From assembly GCF_000224145.3 (NCBI RefSeq), contig NW_004190396.2:310001-374000 (forward strand): DNA of 64,000 nucleotides, written 5' to 3'. The notes beneath the pieces were generated by a model. It was not told where the DNA came from. It ran no database searches and saw only the letters and a program-made list of their open reading frames with translations. The stretch is from Ciona intestinalis (taxonomy: Eukaryota; Chordata; Ascidiacea; Phlebobranchia; Cionidae). Below, one piece after another: positions 46,301 through 58,988 of this stretch. How positions within the stretch are numbered: the first letter of the stretch is position 1; each line of letters begins with the position of its first letter. Position numbers and translations under genes: made by a program.

Positions 46301-49300
46301 ACAGGCCACAATATATCTTTCATGCTTTTATATTTTCAGTAACAGCATATATATGGGTAAATTTATGTTTGTTTTCACATAAACCATGTATTCAGGTTTG
46401 TAAATATTCACTGCCAAGTCGAATAACACCAGAGGAAGTCACGGAATTAATACAACTCTCCACCATCACCACACAGCAATATTTCAACAATGCTGATCCT
46501 CTTTTATCGATTAACGGACATAATAATTGCAATGGTGACATCATAGAGGTGGAAGAATTAGAGGAATTCAAATCGGAGAAAAATAAAAAACGAAAATCCG
46601 AGAAACTTAATTTAAGTCCGAACAAAAAAGCTCGGAAGGAAACCAAAGAAGGGAAATCCCCTCTTGACGTTTTTTTAAAGAAAGCGTCCAAGATTGTAAA
46701 AGAAGATATCATAAACGGGGAAAACTCGTTACAAAGGCACGGCTCATCTAGAAAGAGCGCTTCACCTAAAAAGAAGAAGCAAGCCACATTATTGGAGTTA
46801 ACGAAGAAAGGGAGCATCAAGATGATGTCATCCCGTGCTCCAACTAAACCAAGGTTGGTCCATACGCATGTATTCACTGTGCACCTAATGTTAGAAGTGA
46901 ACCTATTTGGGACTTGTTATTATCTAGTAATTCTTAAAACCATTAGTACACCTTTTGCATGAGAGTGACAATCATAAATAACTGTCACTCTTAAAACCAA
47001 CATAGGCCCTGAACCAGCTTGGCAGGCCAACCCTTGGATTGTTTAAACTGAACTAATCAGTAAACATTACATGAATTTACAACCAATAAGTTGGATTTGT
47101 TTCATAGGATTGTGCATAACTATCGCTGCCTGACAGCTAGGTTCTTTGATGTTTAAAATTGATGTGATAGAACATATTATGATGCCACCCCTGTTTCGAA
47201 AGTTAAGGTGGCAAGTCAATCAAAAGGCCCCAAGCTTTCGTAAAAACCCCTCCTTGTAAAAATTGCCGCTTGTGAATACACATTCTCATTACCATCCACA
47301 GATCAACGGGGAAATCCAGGAAACCCCGGCAACCATTGATTATTCTTCAACTGCTTTCATTGAAGAAAGAAAAACGATTCAGAGCTCATAAATATAAGCT
47401 TACTGTAACCGCGTAAGTTCTTTGTTTATCTTTGTTATTGTTCTGTATTAAGCTGATGTAGAGTCTAGATGGTAGAACCCTGGGTGTTGGGGTAACAGAC
47501 CTACATCCCAGGTCTCAGATGTGTCTCACTGAAGGCCTCACCCTTATAGAATAGAATCTCTATTATTGAGTGTCTATAAACTGCCTCAGCATGGTACAGA
47601 TTCAATAAACCTAGCAATATTATCGTTTAATTATCACAATAACCCCCCCACGCAGGGCATGCAAGATCCTGACAGAAAAGCAACGCGAGAATTTACCCCT
47701 CGAAGTAAAAGAGGATGTTTTAAAGAAATGGGAATTATTTGAGTTCAAGCGAAAATATGACTCGTTGTCGATTTCTGAAAGGAAAGCGTTTCTTGCCGAA
47801 CGTAGAAAAGCCAAAAGGGGATCGCTTGTGGAAGAAACGAACCAGAGCGATAAGTTTGAAGACCAGCACTTGTCGAGAATGGCAAGTTGTAGGTGGGGTT
47901 GGTTGGTTGGAATGTTCATTTTTTAACCTTGTATGGCGGCCATGTTAGTGTTTGGGTGGTCAGATGCGTTTTAATCGCTTATATCGTTTGTGTGTAAATA
48001 AATATGAAAGTAATGAGTGAGCGGTTCTTATCTTCATGTGGCGAGCAATGACAGTCATTTAAGTCGCTATCATTCGCATCATATGTATAATTATAATAAT
48101 AATGAATAAGTGTAACTTAAAGTAATGAGATAAATCTCCATAAAAGAAATTAATAAATGAATAAATGTAACTTGTATCCTCACGTCACAGTTTACTTTAG
48201 TAAAACATATTCCGAGCAGTATCTTCATTATTTCACTCCCTTATTTAGACAACTCCCCACTATGGAGCTGGTAGAACTGCCTGATTCACTCCCCAACACA
48301 TCGTTTGGTAACGTGGCCATGATCTGCGAGTTTATTCATTCATATCATCACCTACTCGCACCAAAGGAACCAGCCTTTCATAAACAATTTAATTTCAACA
48401 ATGTTATTGAAGCTGTTACGATGGGAAGGAAGGGGTGAGTTGTATAGTGTAGCAGATATGACTAATTCAACTGACTTTTTACTCTTGTTGTTTGAGTATG
48501 AGCCATCTCAGACCTAAATCCCACCAAAGAAAAAAGTAAACAAAGAACATTCAAAGAATTATAAACCGTATCCTCATAACTCCCACAAACCGTTGTTAAT
48601 TGTTTAAAAACATGATCAGGATATTTGGATATTATGTGCTAAAGGTGTCCCATCTTCCCCACCCATCTATACTTATAGTAGTTTAACAACAAACAACTGC
48701 ATTATGTACAGTTGTAGTTTATCTTAACCTATGTAAGCCCACATACCATAACAACAACACTTAATACACAGGTATTCCCTTACAAGTCGTATATTGGTTG
48801 TTTTGCTTCAAACATTACTTGCTGATGATATTGCCAAGGACTACATGGAGCTGGGGTATAGGTTGAACCAGGTGACTTGTTATGAAAACATCGTGTATTG
48901 TAATGTTATATATGCATAGGTGTCTCCCTATATAACCCATATTATCCCCATACACCTAATTTCCCATATCACCTTCAAACCCCACAATCAGGTAAGGGTT
49001 AAACATGGATACATCATATATTGTAAAGACTAATGGTAATCATGTTCATAGGCACCAAACTTTTATAAACACAGGGAATGCAGGGATAGTTAGACACACC
49101 ATCCTGTGAAACAAATCCAACTGATTGGTTGTAATGTTTACTGATTAATACATTGTAGGCAAATCCACAGCTCCTTATTACACTCATACGCTTAAACCAA
49201 CTGTCATATAACTCCCTTACTATTAACCCCTGTGCCTCCGCATAAAACTATGTATTTATATATACAATGTGTTTTGATGGGCCAGCATACTTTACCATAA

Positions 49301-52300
49301 CCCCCACCCATAGGCGCCTAACGCGGTAAGACAGGTTAGGCAAATGCCTAACCTGGAATTCGGCACATTGCCTATTAATTGCTTCATAATAAGATATTCA
49401 AACGCAAACGATTTACGTATTTCATTAAGTTAAACCATTATGCGCCCACGATTGAAGCTCTAGTGTTTACAGATTAGCTTCTGGCCAAATTTACGTAACT
49501 TTTAATGCCAGTTAAACATACACTCACCAACGTAACTGTTACATCACAAGCTGTATTGTGATGTCATCCATTATTGCAAGGTAAGAAATACCAACTTGCG
49601 GCGATACACTACGTCACAAACGGCATTGTGATGCAATCCATTATCGTAACCTACATATTGCCTAATCCCAACCTAGGATGTTACATTACTTAACAATCGC
49701 CATTGTGATAGAAACAATGATCGTAGGATATTGCGTGTGCCTGCACCTGCAAGTTTGCAATCTTTCAATACTTTACAACCGCTACTACTGTGTGTATATG
49801 TTCAACGTGCTGCGTAACGAGTAATACGAAAGTTAAACCCTAACCAGTGCGTAATGTGCGAGTGTGCTAATTACCTTATTAGCTTACGTATGATGTAATA
49901 AGTAGTTGACATTTGTAACTATGAGTTTGCCTAACCTAGACAATCAAAACTNNNNNNNNNNNNNNNNNNNNNNNNNNNNNNNNNNNNNNNNNNNNNNNNN
50001 NAAAAGTAACGGTTACCGGTTACCGAACCTATTCGGTTAACCGCTAACGAAAAGTTCAAGTCGTTAACCGAACTATGACGTCATAGGGCATAAACGTATA
50101 TCAATATCTGTCTTATTTACACGAAAGGCACGTGTTCGTTGATTGTTGTTTTGCAATAAGACAGAGTGCGCAGGACGCTGTTGCTTTGATCGTGCCCTAC
50201 AACGGCGATTACGCCATCAATCTTGATTGTTAATACCGCAGGCTAACTAGTTTTGCAACATTATATTGGTGTAATACACAACTTAAATGTTTTCCTCAGC
50301 CAAGCAGCGTGTTTATTACGTAAAAGCAGGCATTCACACGTGGAATCATTGCATCATAATAGCGATTGTTTGACCTGGCAATTGATTACGACATAATAGC
50401 AATTCACACGTTAATAACTGCGTCATAATTGCAATTCACACGTTGATTATTTAGACGGCAGGTGTTTTAAAACAGGTTTCAATATAAATAAGAAAGCATT
50501 TCTTTAACGTTAAGAACGTTTGCCCGTGTATTGCAAGCATAGTCCATACGTTCGTCGTAAAGTTGCCTTTAAATTCGCGAAAGAAAAGCGATAAACAAGA
50601 CGCTTTTATTAGAATTACACTTGTATCGGTTAACCGGTTAAAACTGAACGGTTAACGGTTAAACAAAAATAGGGAAAATCCACAGCCCTAGCCAGCATAC
50701 TTTACCATAACCCCCACACCATAGACCCAACAAGTGGCGCAGCCAGGGGGTTTAGGATGTTGCGACCCCCCCTTTTAAAACAAAAAAAAGTTATTTAAAA
50801 AAAAGATGTTTGAAAATGTTTTGAATAAAACCCCCCTTATTTTTCCTGGCTGGACCACTGGCCCCTACCCCACCATCCCCCCACTATCTACCCCCATATA
50901 ACCCCAGGTCCAAGTCACCCCCACTATTTGTTGCGAACTGATGCGGATTTGTCTTCGGCAAAACGACGACGAACTGGACGAGGAGAAAAGTGATTCCAAC
51001 TCCAACATTGGGTCATGTGACTCGGAACTCGCAGATTCCGTAAGTTGGAATTACAGCTAAGTTACTTTCTAAGGTGTTAAAAGTTAAGTTGTATTTAATT
51101 GACACTTCAGTATTTTTACAAAGTGTCAACAAAACAATAACCGTGAATTGGTCGCACCATATTTGGTGTTTATATAAGTTAAGTTGTATTTGTCCAACAC
51201 TTTAGTATTTTTGACAGCTAGTTTTATATGTCTCAACAATTAAATAGCTAATTTTTACTGCATTACCAGTTTATTTTATTTTTTCCCACCTTCAGACATT
51301 CCGTCGCATGTACGAACTTGAGTTGTACGACATGGAACCACCGGAGCAGATAGATGTGTTAGCTGCCCTCACATATAGAGTGATGAACACGTACGCTGTA
51401 CAAATACATATAGAAGACACTACGGAAAAAGCAACCACTATTTATAAGAAAGTTTTGCAGCAGAAGAAAGAAAAGAAATTATATGAGGTTTGTGTTGTTT
51501 GGGATGCTTGGGTATCATGTTTAACTGCTACATATCTTTGTCTATGATTGTTTGTATGTGGTGTTTTGGGTTTAATCCAAAGTGAAATGCTTTAAATTTC
51601 AAACCATCTATTGTTACCAAACCTTCATTATACATCTAATGCAGTCAAAGTCACTTTGCATGTTTTAAAGTTTGGAATACAACACAGGATAAAAAACCAC
51701 CTGTAAGTTGATCATTGGAATGATAAATAAAACAAAAGAGTGCTATGGCATGCCATGCTGTAGGACCTCACCCATACAGAATAAAACCTGTTTAATAACA
51801 ACCAGATAGTTATCTGAATAAACAGTAACCAGGCTCCCAAGTACATATGTATAACATCTGTATTAACTTTTAAAATATAACAACCTTTTAAACGCAGGTT
51901 CCCAAGAAAAAGGAGTCAAATGAAGAACCTTCCATCGACCCATATTTTGTGAAGAATCCGATTAAAGCTGAAGATGTGGAAGATGAGGGGATTGACCTTG
52001 TTAGTAGGTGGGTGGTGTTATGGGATGTGCTGGTGGATGAGTATTTGTGGTATGTACCTTTGTGCAAGATACTTAAAGGCAATTGCTCCAACCCAGTGGT
52101 CACCGATGGGTTGTCTAAATTGCCGTACAGAAACACAATCACCTACAAAGTTATATATGTGGTAACACGATAACGCAGGAAGGCACAAGGTGCATGAAAT
52201 TATTTTTAATTTTTCCTTTTATCTCATCCCAGAGTAAAGAAGAGAAAGATGTTGAGTGAGAAACACAGGAGGGAGGAGGAGGAGAGGAGGAGGAGGATAA

Positions 52301-55300
52301 GAGAAGAGGAGGAAGTGATCCTCCAGGAGCAGAGGAGTAAACAAGAGTCGGAGAGAGCAGATCGCCAATTGGAGGAAACGAGGACGCTCGCTCGTCATCT
52401 GAGGAGGCGGCTTCCATTGGGCACCGATCGTAACCATAGCAGGTGGGGGGCAGTGTTGACCATGTATTTTTAGTTTTTGTAGCAGTGTTGACCATATATT
52501 TCCTAACCAAAGCATGTGGGGCGTGGTTGTGGAAATGTTAATTATTACATTGTATATCCGCTAAATACTAAAATTTACGTCTTTTTGACTTTTGTGGATA
52601 CAACTCCGCCACACTCACATATGTCAACCCGTATTATCTCATATTTTTAAATTCTGACAAAGGTTTGATTATCTATTTCTCACCATATTATTTTTCACAA
52701 TACATACAGGTACTGGTTGTTCTGCGATGGTATTCCAGGTTTCTATGTTGAGAAGGGGTGGGTTAATGATAACATTGATTATTCAACCCACGTCGACATT
52801 AACACCGCCCCTGCTACACCTAAGAAAACTGGAGGTAAGGTTATGTTTCATATTACTATATCAGCACGCATAAGTGTTTTAACTTTTTTCATCATCTTAA
52901 GCATAAATGCTTATAATAGCCTAATGGATTGGAACAATGCCTATATTTGTCTTCTGTTTTTCTGTTCATACCAGGATATGTCATTCTTTCTTAAATTGCT
53001 TTGATGTAATGGGCAACTCCGGTCTAATCTCAGGTCCCATGACGTGCCTCGCTGTAGGACCTCACCCATATAGAATAGAATGTGCATATACAATGTTGGG
53101 GTAATGGGCAACTCTGCACTAAATCTCAGGTCCCATGACGTGCCTCGCTGTAGGACCTCAGCCATACAGAATAAAATATGCGTATACAATGCTGAGGGAA
53201 TAAGCCAACTCCGGTCTAATCTCAGGTCACATGGCATGCCTCACAGTAGGACCTCGCCAATATAGAATAGAATGTGCATATGCAATGTTGGGGTAATGGG
53301 CAACTCTGGTCTGAACCCCAGGTCCCCTGGCAAGCCATGTTAAGACCTCACCCTTATATAATATAATACCAACCACAAACTCATGCTTATATGAAGGTTC
53401 CCCAAGTAAAAGTCCGAAGAAGCGAATGAAAGTCGATCATTCGTCCGATGATGACGTTCCTCTCGCTCAGATGTCGCCGAGTAAGAAACGTAAGTTAATA
53501 TGTGTTATATATATATATGAATATACGTTGGGTCTTCACACCTGAGAATTGGGATGTAAATAACACCAACACACGTGTCCTACCATTCAGACACTGTATA
53601 GGCAAGAATAGAGATTCGATTCTCTGGCCCTGCTTGTTTGTATAGACACGTAACAGCGGGGTAAAATCTGTTTTAGGTATGGGGTGCTAAAACACATGTT
53701 GTCATCCCTCTTTCAAAAGTTTATCATCCAATTAACACAGCCCAAAAACATTGGGTGTTTTTTCACTTTCTTGTATATAGTTTAAAATGGCTTTTAGGTT
53801 TTGCGGTTTGAAATAAGATTTTTTAAGTAAGATTTTGCTCCAATTTACAAACATACCTTCATAACAGCTCGGTTCCGTAAGTCCAAGGAAGAAGTGACGT
53901 GGCCTCACGTTGGATTGAACCTATGGCATTCCATCGACGACCAACAACAACTCGATCATTTGGTTTCATCTTTGTGTAACAACGGGATCCGCGAATCAAG
54001 GCTCCTCAAATCCATAAGGAAGCATTATGATGTCATTGTTAAGTGAGTATTTGTATAGTGGGTGTTGGGGTAGTGGGCCAACCATGGTATAAATTCATAC
54101 TAAAGTTTAAGTAGCAAAAACTTGTGAAACACTACAGACTCACATGATCTATGTATGTGCCAAGTTGCTTGTGGTTTCCATGTTGTAATAATTATAATAA
54201 AAGTGAGACCAATTTTTGTTTCTGGACAACTGTTTACCTGTTTATTAATAACTGGTTGATTAAGAAGAAACTGAGCAAAAATACCATTTGGCTTTAACAC
54301 AATCGCATATTTCAAGGTCAATGGAGCGGAAGAAACAACTTCTCGAACCCAGTGAGGCCCCGTCTCGTCGCTCTGGTGCGCCCTCTGATGGGGAGGAACT
54401 GCACCGCTCGTTTATTAAGAAGAACATGCGTTCGATGATCCATGACGCTTGTCGTGGCGGGCTGGCGACCGTCACCGAGCCCGAGGTGTTGGAACAACGG
54501 GTCGAGGTCGCCGAGACTGTGCAAGAGTTTGCTCTCTTGTTGCTCGAGTTCCACGAACATATATTGCCCAAGTAAGATTATTAAAGGCTGGTTTATTGGT
54601 AGCATTGTTACATTATGTTAATCATTGTTATTTTATGTTAACTTATCCATTCATAGCTAACTCCCAGGTGGTCAGCAAGGACCGCACCCACATAGAATAT
54701 AACTTATTTATCCTCACATAGCGGGGAAATGACAGTCCTAATAACACCAATATATTGTGTATTGGTTATTGTTTCTATTCTATATGGGTGAGGGGGGGGG
54801 TTGGGCCAAAACCCCAGCTTCAAGGCTGCTGCCCGCTTACAAGTTACCATGTATGTAACTTTCTAGTAAATGTTTTTGTATTGCCAATAGTTAAGTCTGT
54901 ATTCTTTTGACAACCATCTTTGCGCAGGCTATTTTAACAAGACTTTATTGTTTGCAGTTGTTTCAAACCTTACTTGGCCGTGAACTCGGAAACAGCATCG
55001 GACCGAGAACGGGTAAGAATATGGTGTGTCTATGTGTGTGTATGTGAAGCCACCATGTACGGTGTGCAACACCCGTTGACCCGTGTTATAACTCGACAGT
55101 GAGCATGAGGTGTATGAAGCCACCTTGTATGGTGTGCAACACTCGTATAACTCGACAGTGAGCATGAGGCGTATGAAGCTACCATGTATGGTGTGCATCA
55201 CCGACAGTGAGCATGAGGATCATCACATTAAACATAATTACATTCCAGGCGAAAGCAGCGAAGCGTTTATTAAAATGGCGGCAAGCAGTTGAAGAAGTTT

Positions 55301-57946
55301 CTTTATTTTCAAGATTCACGTTGTTGTTTACTTTCCTCAATACTTCTATTAAATGGGAAATGTACCATTATCAACGCATGTAAGTTATGGGTTCCAATAT
55401 TGCCTTGTAAAACATACTGTATAAAATATATGGTCTAATTTCATTTATTTTGCATCTTCCCCCACCCTACTATATGTTAAACCTAATGGTGGAAGTTTAT
55501 TCATTTTCGGTAAACCCTTTTTTCCTCCAGTTCTCGTCGAAGAGTTACCCGTAATCGAAATTACGCCGACATTAACAATGGAGTTATTGAAGAGGAAGAA
55601 AGTGAGGAGGAGGATGAAACAATAGGTATTGTTGGTAATAATGGTGTTAACAATTGTTTGTAATATTGGAAATGTGGGGTTTCCTGTTTGTTCTATATTT
55701 TAAACGATATTGTTTTGGATAATATGCCTGCCCTGACTTTCATCCCAGGGAAACCTTACCCTTAAAATTGTATTATGGCTTAACCAACCATATTATGACA
55801 TCACTAATTATATTATGACATCAGAATCTGAGGAGGAAATGAACCAACGACGATCGAGTCGACTTCGACAACGAAAAGGAACCAAGAAAGTTGTTGAAGG
55901 TGGGTTGTTGTGTTCACACTGGGTTTGTGGTTTAGGGGTCTGTGGGAGAACTGTATGCTGCTATTACCTTGGCAAGGGGGGTGGTTAAGATACAACCACC
56001 CACAAGGTTATATACATGATAACTTGTAAGCGGGCAAGAGGTGTATGAAACAGAACACCCAAGTTATAACGACTGACGTTGCCTCGTTATGCGAGGATAA
56101 ATAAGTTACATACATGATAACTTGTAAGCGGGCAAGAGGTGTATGAAACAGAACACCCGTGTCATAACGACTGTCACGACTGTCATTGCCCCTTCATGCG
56201 AGGATAAATAAGTAACATACGTGATAACTCGTAAGCGGGCACGGGGTGTATGAAACAGAACACCCAAGTTATAACGACTGACGTTGCCTCGTTATGCGAG
56301 GATAAATAAGTTACATACGTGGTAACTTGTAAGCGGGCACGAGGTGTATGAAACAGAACACCCAGCTTGAATTTCTGGTTTAAATCTTCAGTTATTGTAT
56401 TTAGATAAATGAAGTAAGTTACATTTATTCTTAGAAGTTCGTGAGCGCCGAGTCAGACGGAAACCTCGATACATGGAGGAGTATGATGATGATGATGACG
56501 TGGAAGAGCAAGAGCAAGAGGAGGAGGAAGAGGAGGAGGAGGAGATGGAGGAGGGAAGTGAAGAGGAGGGTGGGAGTGAGAGTGGGGAGGAGGAGGAAGA
56601 GGAGGAGGAGGAGGGGTTGGTCTGCAAGAGGATAATCGAGAAATTGATCGGATATCAATATTCAGAGTTGTTTAGGTATGTGGTTTTTATATTGGGTTTA
56701 AATTATAGGTTTTGTTGCATTTATTTTTGTGGGAGGTGTGAAAATGATGTCATAATATTGTGATGTCATCAAATACGAGTCATCTATCCTTGACTGAGCT
56801 GTCAAGGGAAATCCCCCATCCATTATCATTAAAGCCCTGGTCGGCAACCTTCTGGGAAGCGACAAGCTTTAACATCTGGTGAGGTTCATGCGGTAACACC
56901 CTGCGTGTTGGGTAATGGGCCAACTATGGCCAAATACCAGGTCCCATGGCGTGCTTCACTGTAGGACCTCACCCATATAGAATAGAATGTGCATATACAA
57001 TGTTGGGGTAATGGGCCAACTCTGGTCTAAATCCCAGGTCCCATGGCGTGCTTCACTGTAGGACCTCACCCATATAGAATAGAATGTGCATATACAATGT
57101 TGGGGTAATGGGCCAACTCTGGTATAAATCCCAGGTCCCATGGCGTGCTTCACTGTAGGACCTCACCCATATAGAATAGAATGTGCATATACAATGTTGG
57201 GGTAATGGGCCAACTCTGGTATAAATCCCAGGTCCCATGGCGTGCCTCACTATAGGACCTCACCCATATAGAATAGAATGTGCATATACAATGTTGGGGT
57301 AATGAACCAACTCTGGTATAAATCCCAGGTCCCATGGCGTGCCTCACTATAGGACCTCACCCATATAGAATAGAATGTGCATATACAATGTTGGGATAAT
57401 GAACCAACTGTGGTCTAAATCCCAGGTCCCAATGGCATGCCTCACTGTAGGACCTCACCCATATAGAATAGAATGTGCATATACAATGTTGGGGTAATGG
57501 GCCAACTCTGGTCTAAATCCCAGGTCCCATGGCATGCCTCACTGTAGGACCTCACCCATATAGAATAAATAATTTTAAAAATTTAATAACATTCCAATCC
57601 CCCCAGACACCCGGTCGACGTCACCATCGTGCCCGATTATTACGACATCGTCACGCGACCAATTTCCCTCTACGAGATCGTGGGAAAGATTGACGGAACG
57701 AACCCTGACGTGGGACTCCCTTTCCCGAGGTCTACACGAAGAAGTTCTCACAATAACTATACATATGAACTACTGATGGATGATATGAAACTATTAGTTG
57801 ATAATGCTGCGTTGTATAACTCTCCTGACTCTTACACGATGAAACAGGCACGAAGGTTGGAACTATCATTTGTAAGATTGTGTAAAGAGAATTTCGATAC
57901 CGATGAATTGGTCACCAGACTTAACAGTTTGTTTAAACGAAAATAG
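43381..57946 (+). CDS. BAZ1B: BAZ1B (WSTF)-like remodelling subunit, complete, lacking the PHD finger
   Basis: Twenty-five exons: 43381-43883, 43946-44062, 44406-44550, 44859-45087, 45410-45525, 45878-46021, 46396-46853, 47302-47412, 47656-47892, 48249-48434, 48772-48871, 50908-51039, 51296-51487, 51898-52007, 52233-52442, 52710-52834, 53397-53489, 53868-54042, 54317-54571, 54958-55012, 55249-55379, 55531-55625, 55825-55899, 56435-56675, 57607-57946. They sum to 1,524 residues; human BAZ1B has 1,483. In order: N-terminus MPFLGKK; VTSPD repeats; WAC region (FTIPHTKETF, RVWTCQCTG, LVHHSFLPLES); basic linker; BAZ1B-like motif (RTMKPPNRDNIRLFIR); DDT domain (LPDSLPNTSFGNVAMICEF); GTDRNHSRYW; acidic run; bromodomain with Asn in AALYNSPD. 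Vertebrate BAZ1B pairs with SMARCA5 in WICH, and its N-terminus phosphorylates H2A.X Tyr142. Whether that kinase activity is kept is unknown. The PHD finger is missing. Confidence 0.93.
43414..43839 (+). repeat. BAZ1B: 15-bp coding minisatellite (VTSPD pentapeptide)
   Basis: About 28 in-frame 15-bp units (consensus GACATCACCAGACGT in rotation) encode V-T-S-P-D with variants VTSSG, VTPQE and VTPPD. Seven adjacent units (about 43650-43750) are nearly identical. It sits between MPFLGKKIFDG and KKKFTIPHTKETF, inside BAZ1B exon 1. The opposite strand is open by chance of the repeat. Confidence 0.93.
45136..45298 (-). mobile_element. MITE family B copy with clean ends
   Basis: ATAGGCACCAAAC at the left and GTTTGGTGCCTAT at the right are perfect 13-base inverted repeats. 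The interior contains CACAGGGGAGGCAGGG and GTTTACTGATTATTGCAGTG. 163 bp long, in a BAZ1B intron. Confidence 0.85.
47002..47135 (+). mobile_element. MITE family B copy, degenerate
   Basis: GGCAGGCCAACCCTTGGATT, CTAATCAGTAAACATTAC and CATAGGATTGTGCATAACTA mark the core; the ends are worn. Confidence 0.6.
47462..47600 (-). repeat. ~130-bp repeat, one reverse unit
   Basis: TAGATGGTAGAACCCTGGGT, CATCCCAGGTCTCAGATGTG and CTATTATTGAGTGTCTATAA in reverse; in a BAZ1B intron. Confidence 0.75.
48531..48672 (+). mobile_element. MITE family A copy, left end lost
   Basis: Starts inside the element (AAAGTAAACAAAGAACATTC) and ends GGTGTCCCATCTTCCCCACC. Confidence 0.75.
49952..50001. other. Assembly gap (50 N)
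   Basis: Unsequenced run within the large BAZ1B intron; length is probably nominal. Confidence 0.99.
50002..50691 (-). mobile_element. Possible hAT-like non-autonomous element, one end visible
   Basis: The right end reads AATCCACAGCCCTA, whose complement TAGGGCTGTGGATT resembles hAT terminal repeats that begin CAGGGCTGTGG. Subterminal GGTTAACCG/CGGTTAACGG motifs occur at both ends of the stretch. The other terminus may lie in the gap. No transposase is visible. Confidence 0.4.
53005..53355 (-). repeat. 97-bp minisatellite, about four reverse units
   Basis: Each unit has GTAATGGGCAACTC, CTCAGGTC and GTAGGACCTCACCCATATAG in reverse orientation. Sits in the BAZ1B intron before exon 17. Confidence 0.82.
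55446..55475 (+). mobile_element. MITE family A end remnant at the missing-PHD position
   Basis: CATCTTCCCCCACCCTACTA is the right end of MITE A standing alone in the 151-bp BAZ1B intron 55380-55530. Confidence 0.6.
55990..56372 (+). repeat. Four tandem SINE tail units
   Basis: Four units with GATAACTTGTAAGCGGGCAA or close variants and ATGAAACAGAACACCC; no head. They fill the intron before the acidic-run exon of BAZ1B. Confidence 0.87.
56905..57567 (-). repeat. 97-bp minisatellite array, about seven reverse units
   Basis: Seven near-identical units at an exact 97-bp period, each with TTGGGGTAATGGGCCAACTC, AAATCCCAGGTCCCATGGCG and GTAGGACCTCACCCATATAG. It stops about 40 bases before the bromodomain exon of BAZ1B. 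Overlapping minus-strand reading frames repeated every 97 bases are artefacts of the array. Confidence 0.93.
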
Positions 57947-58155
57947 AAATCTTATATTTCACATTGAAATCTTATTTTTCGCATAAAAATATTTTTTTTG
58001 CATCAGGCAAAATTTTAGTTCGAAAAAAGTTATGAATTTTCTCTCGATTTTATGTTTTGGGGATTTTCCCCAAACCAGGATCATAACATAGACATCTTGC
58101 ACCAAACGTTGTAAATATATTTTGACTTCTAGGCAATTTGTCGCCCATGTGTATA

Positions 58156-58316
58156 TAGTATGTTGGGGTAAGATGGGATACGTTTTCATTATTTTTTATC
58201 GTCCCATTTGGTGAAACCGCACCTTTTCGCTTCTAGTAGAGCGTTGTTAATTGTTTAAAACATGATTAACAAATATTGCATATTACGTGAAAACCATCTT
58301 ACCCCAACCTACTACA
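58156..58316 (+). mobile_element. MITE family A copy
   Basis: TAGTATGTTGGGGTAAGATG at the left, CATCTTACCCCAACCTACTA at the right. Confidence 0.82.
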
Positions 58317-58463
58317 TTACTGGGTCATGCGTGGAAATGGTATATCTATGATTTTTCTCAAATATTGGATTTGGACCAAACTGCCAATATTACCTATGGC
58401 GCATTTTTAATAAACATCAAGCAAAAAAATGTTTGTCATATTGTATTTTTCGGAGGCACAGGC

Positions 58464-58649
58464 TGTAGTACTGTGGGGGAAGATGGGACACCTTTGGCAC
58501 ATATTATCCTAATCATGTTTTAAACAATTAACAACTGTATACAGAGTCGTAAGGATAGGGTTTTATGATTCTCTGAACGTTTTTTGTTTACTAAAAAATT
58601 GGAGGAGAAAATAGAATAAAAAGTGTCCCATCTCCCCCACCCTACAATA
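58464..58649 (-). mobile_element. MITE family A copy
   Basis: GTAGTACTGTGGGGGAAGAT at the left, CCCATCTCCCCCACCCTACA at the right; core inverted relative to the 58156 copy. Confidence 0.82.
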
Positions 58650-58988
58650 TCCTTTATTGTAGTAAACTGTCGCCATTACACAGTAGTTGGCCCTCGCTAA
58701 GTAACCGCAAGCTAACGTTCGAGGTTCGACATCGCATATATCACGCGTCAAATCAGTTGCCTACCCTTAAAAAAACGTCTGAATGTGACGTCATAATTAA
58801 TCAATTATTACTTTTACGAGTTCCGTATTTCTCCCAAGAACGCGTTTATTGTGAAACGCTGGTTTGTGTAAATGAGTTCTGTTCATTTAGTTGCAAAGGC
58901 TGCAGTGGTTGGTTGTTTACAGTTCACACGTCAATGTGAGATTATATTCAGATAAAGTTTAGACTATTTACTATTACTATAAAGGTAG

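Larger units (their letters stand above)
48872..50907. other. Largest BAZ1B intron, with a flanked 1.4-kb insertion and a gap
   Basis: This 2-kb intron contains a MITE B fragment (about 49048-49160), a ~28-base direct repeat (GCCAGCATACTTTACCATAA at about 49284 and 50693) flanking roughly 1.4 kb, and a 50-base gap. The inserted stretch right of the gap is rich in GGTTAACCG-type motifs. Confidence 0.7.

Noticed and set aside
56509..56635. Arg-rich or Ser-rich proteins in the alternative frames of the GAG/GAA tract
   Set aside because: The tract is the Glu-rich acidic run of BAZ1B; other frames are low-complexity shadows.
56956..57347. Series of 65-codon minus-strand frames repeated every 97 bases
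   Set aside because: Identical frames generated by the minisatellite unit, not genes.
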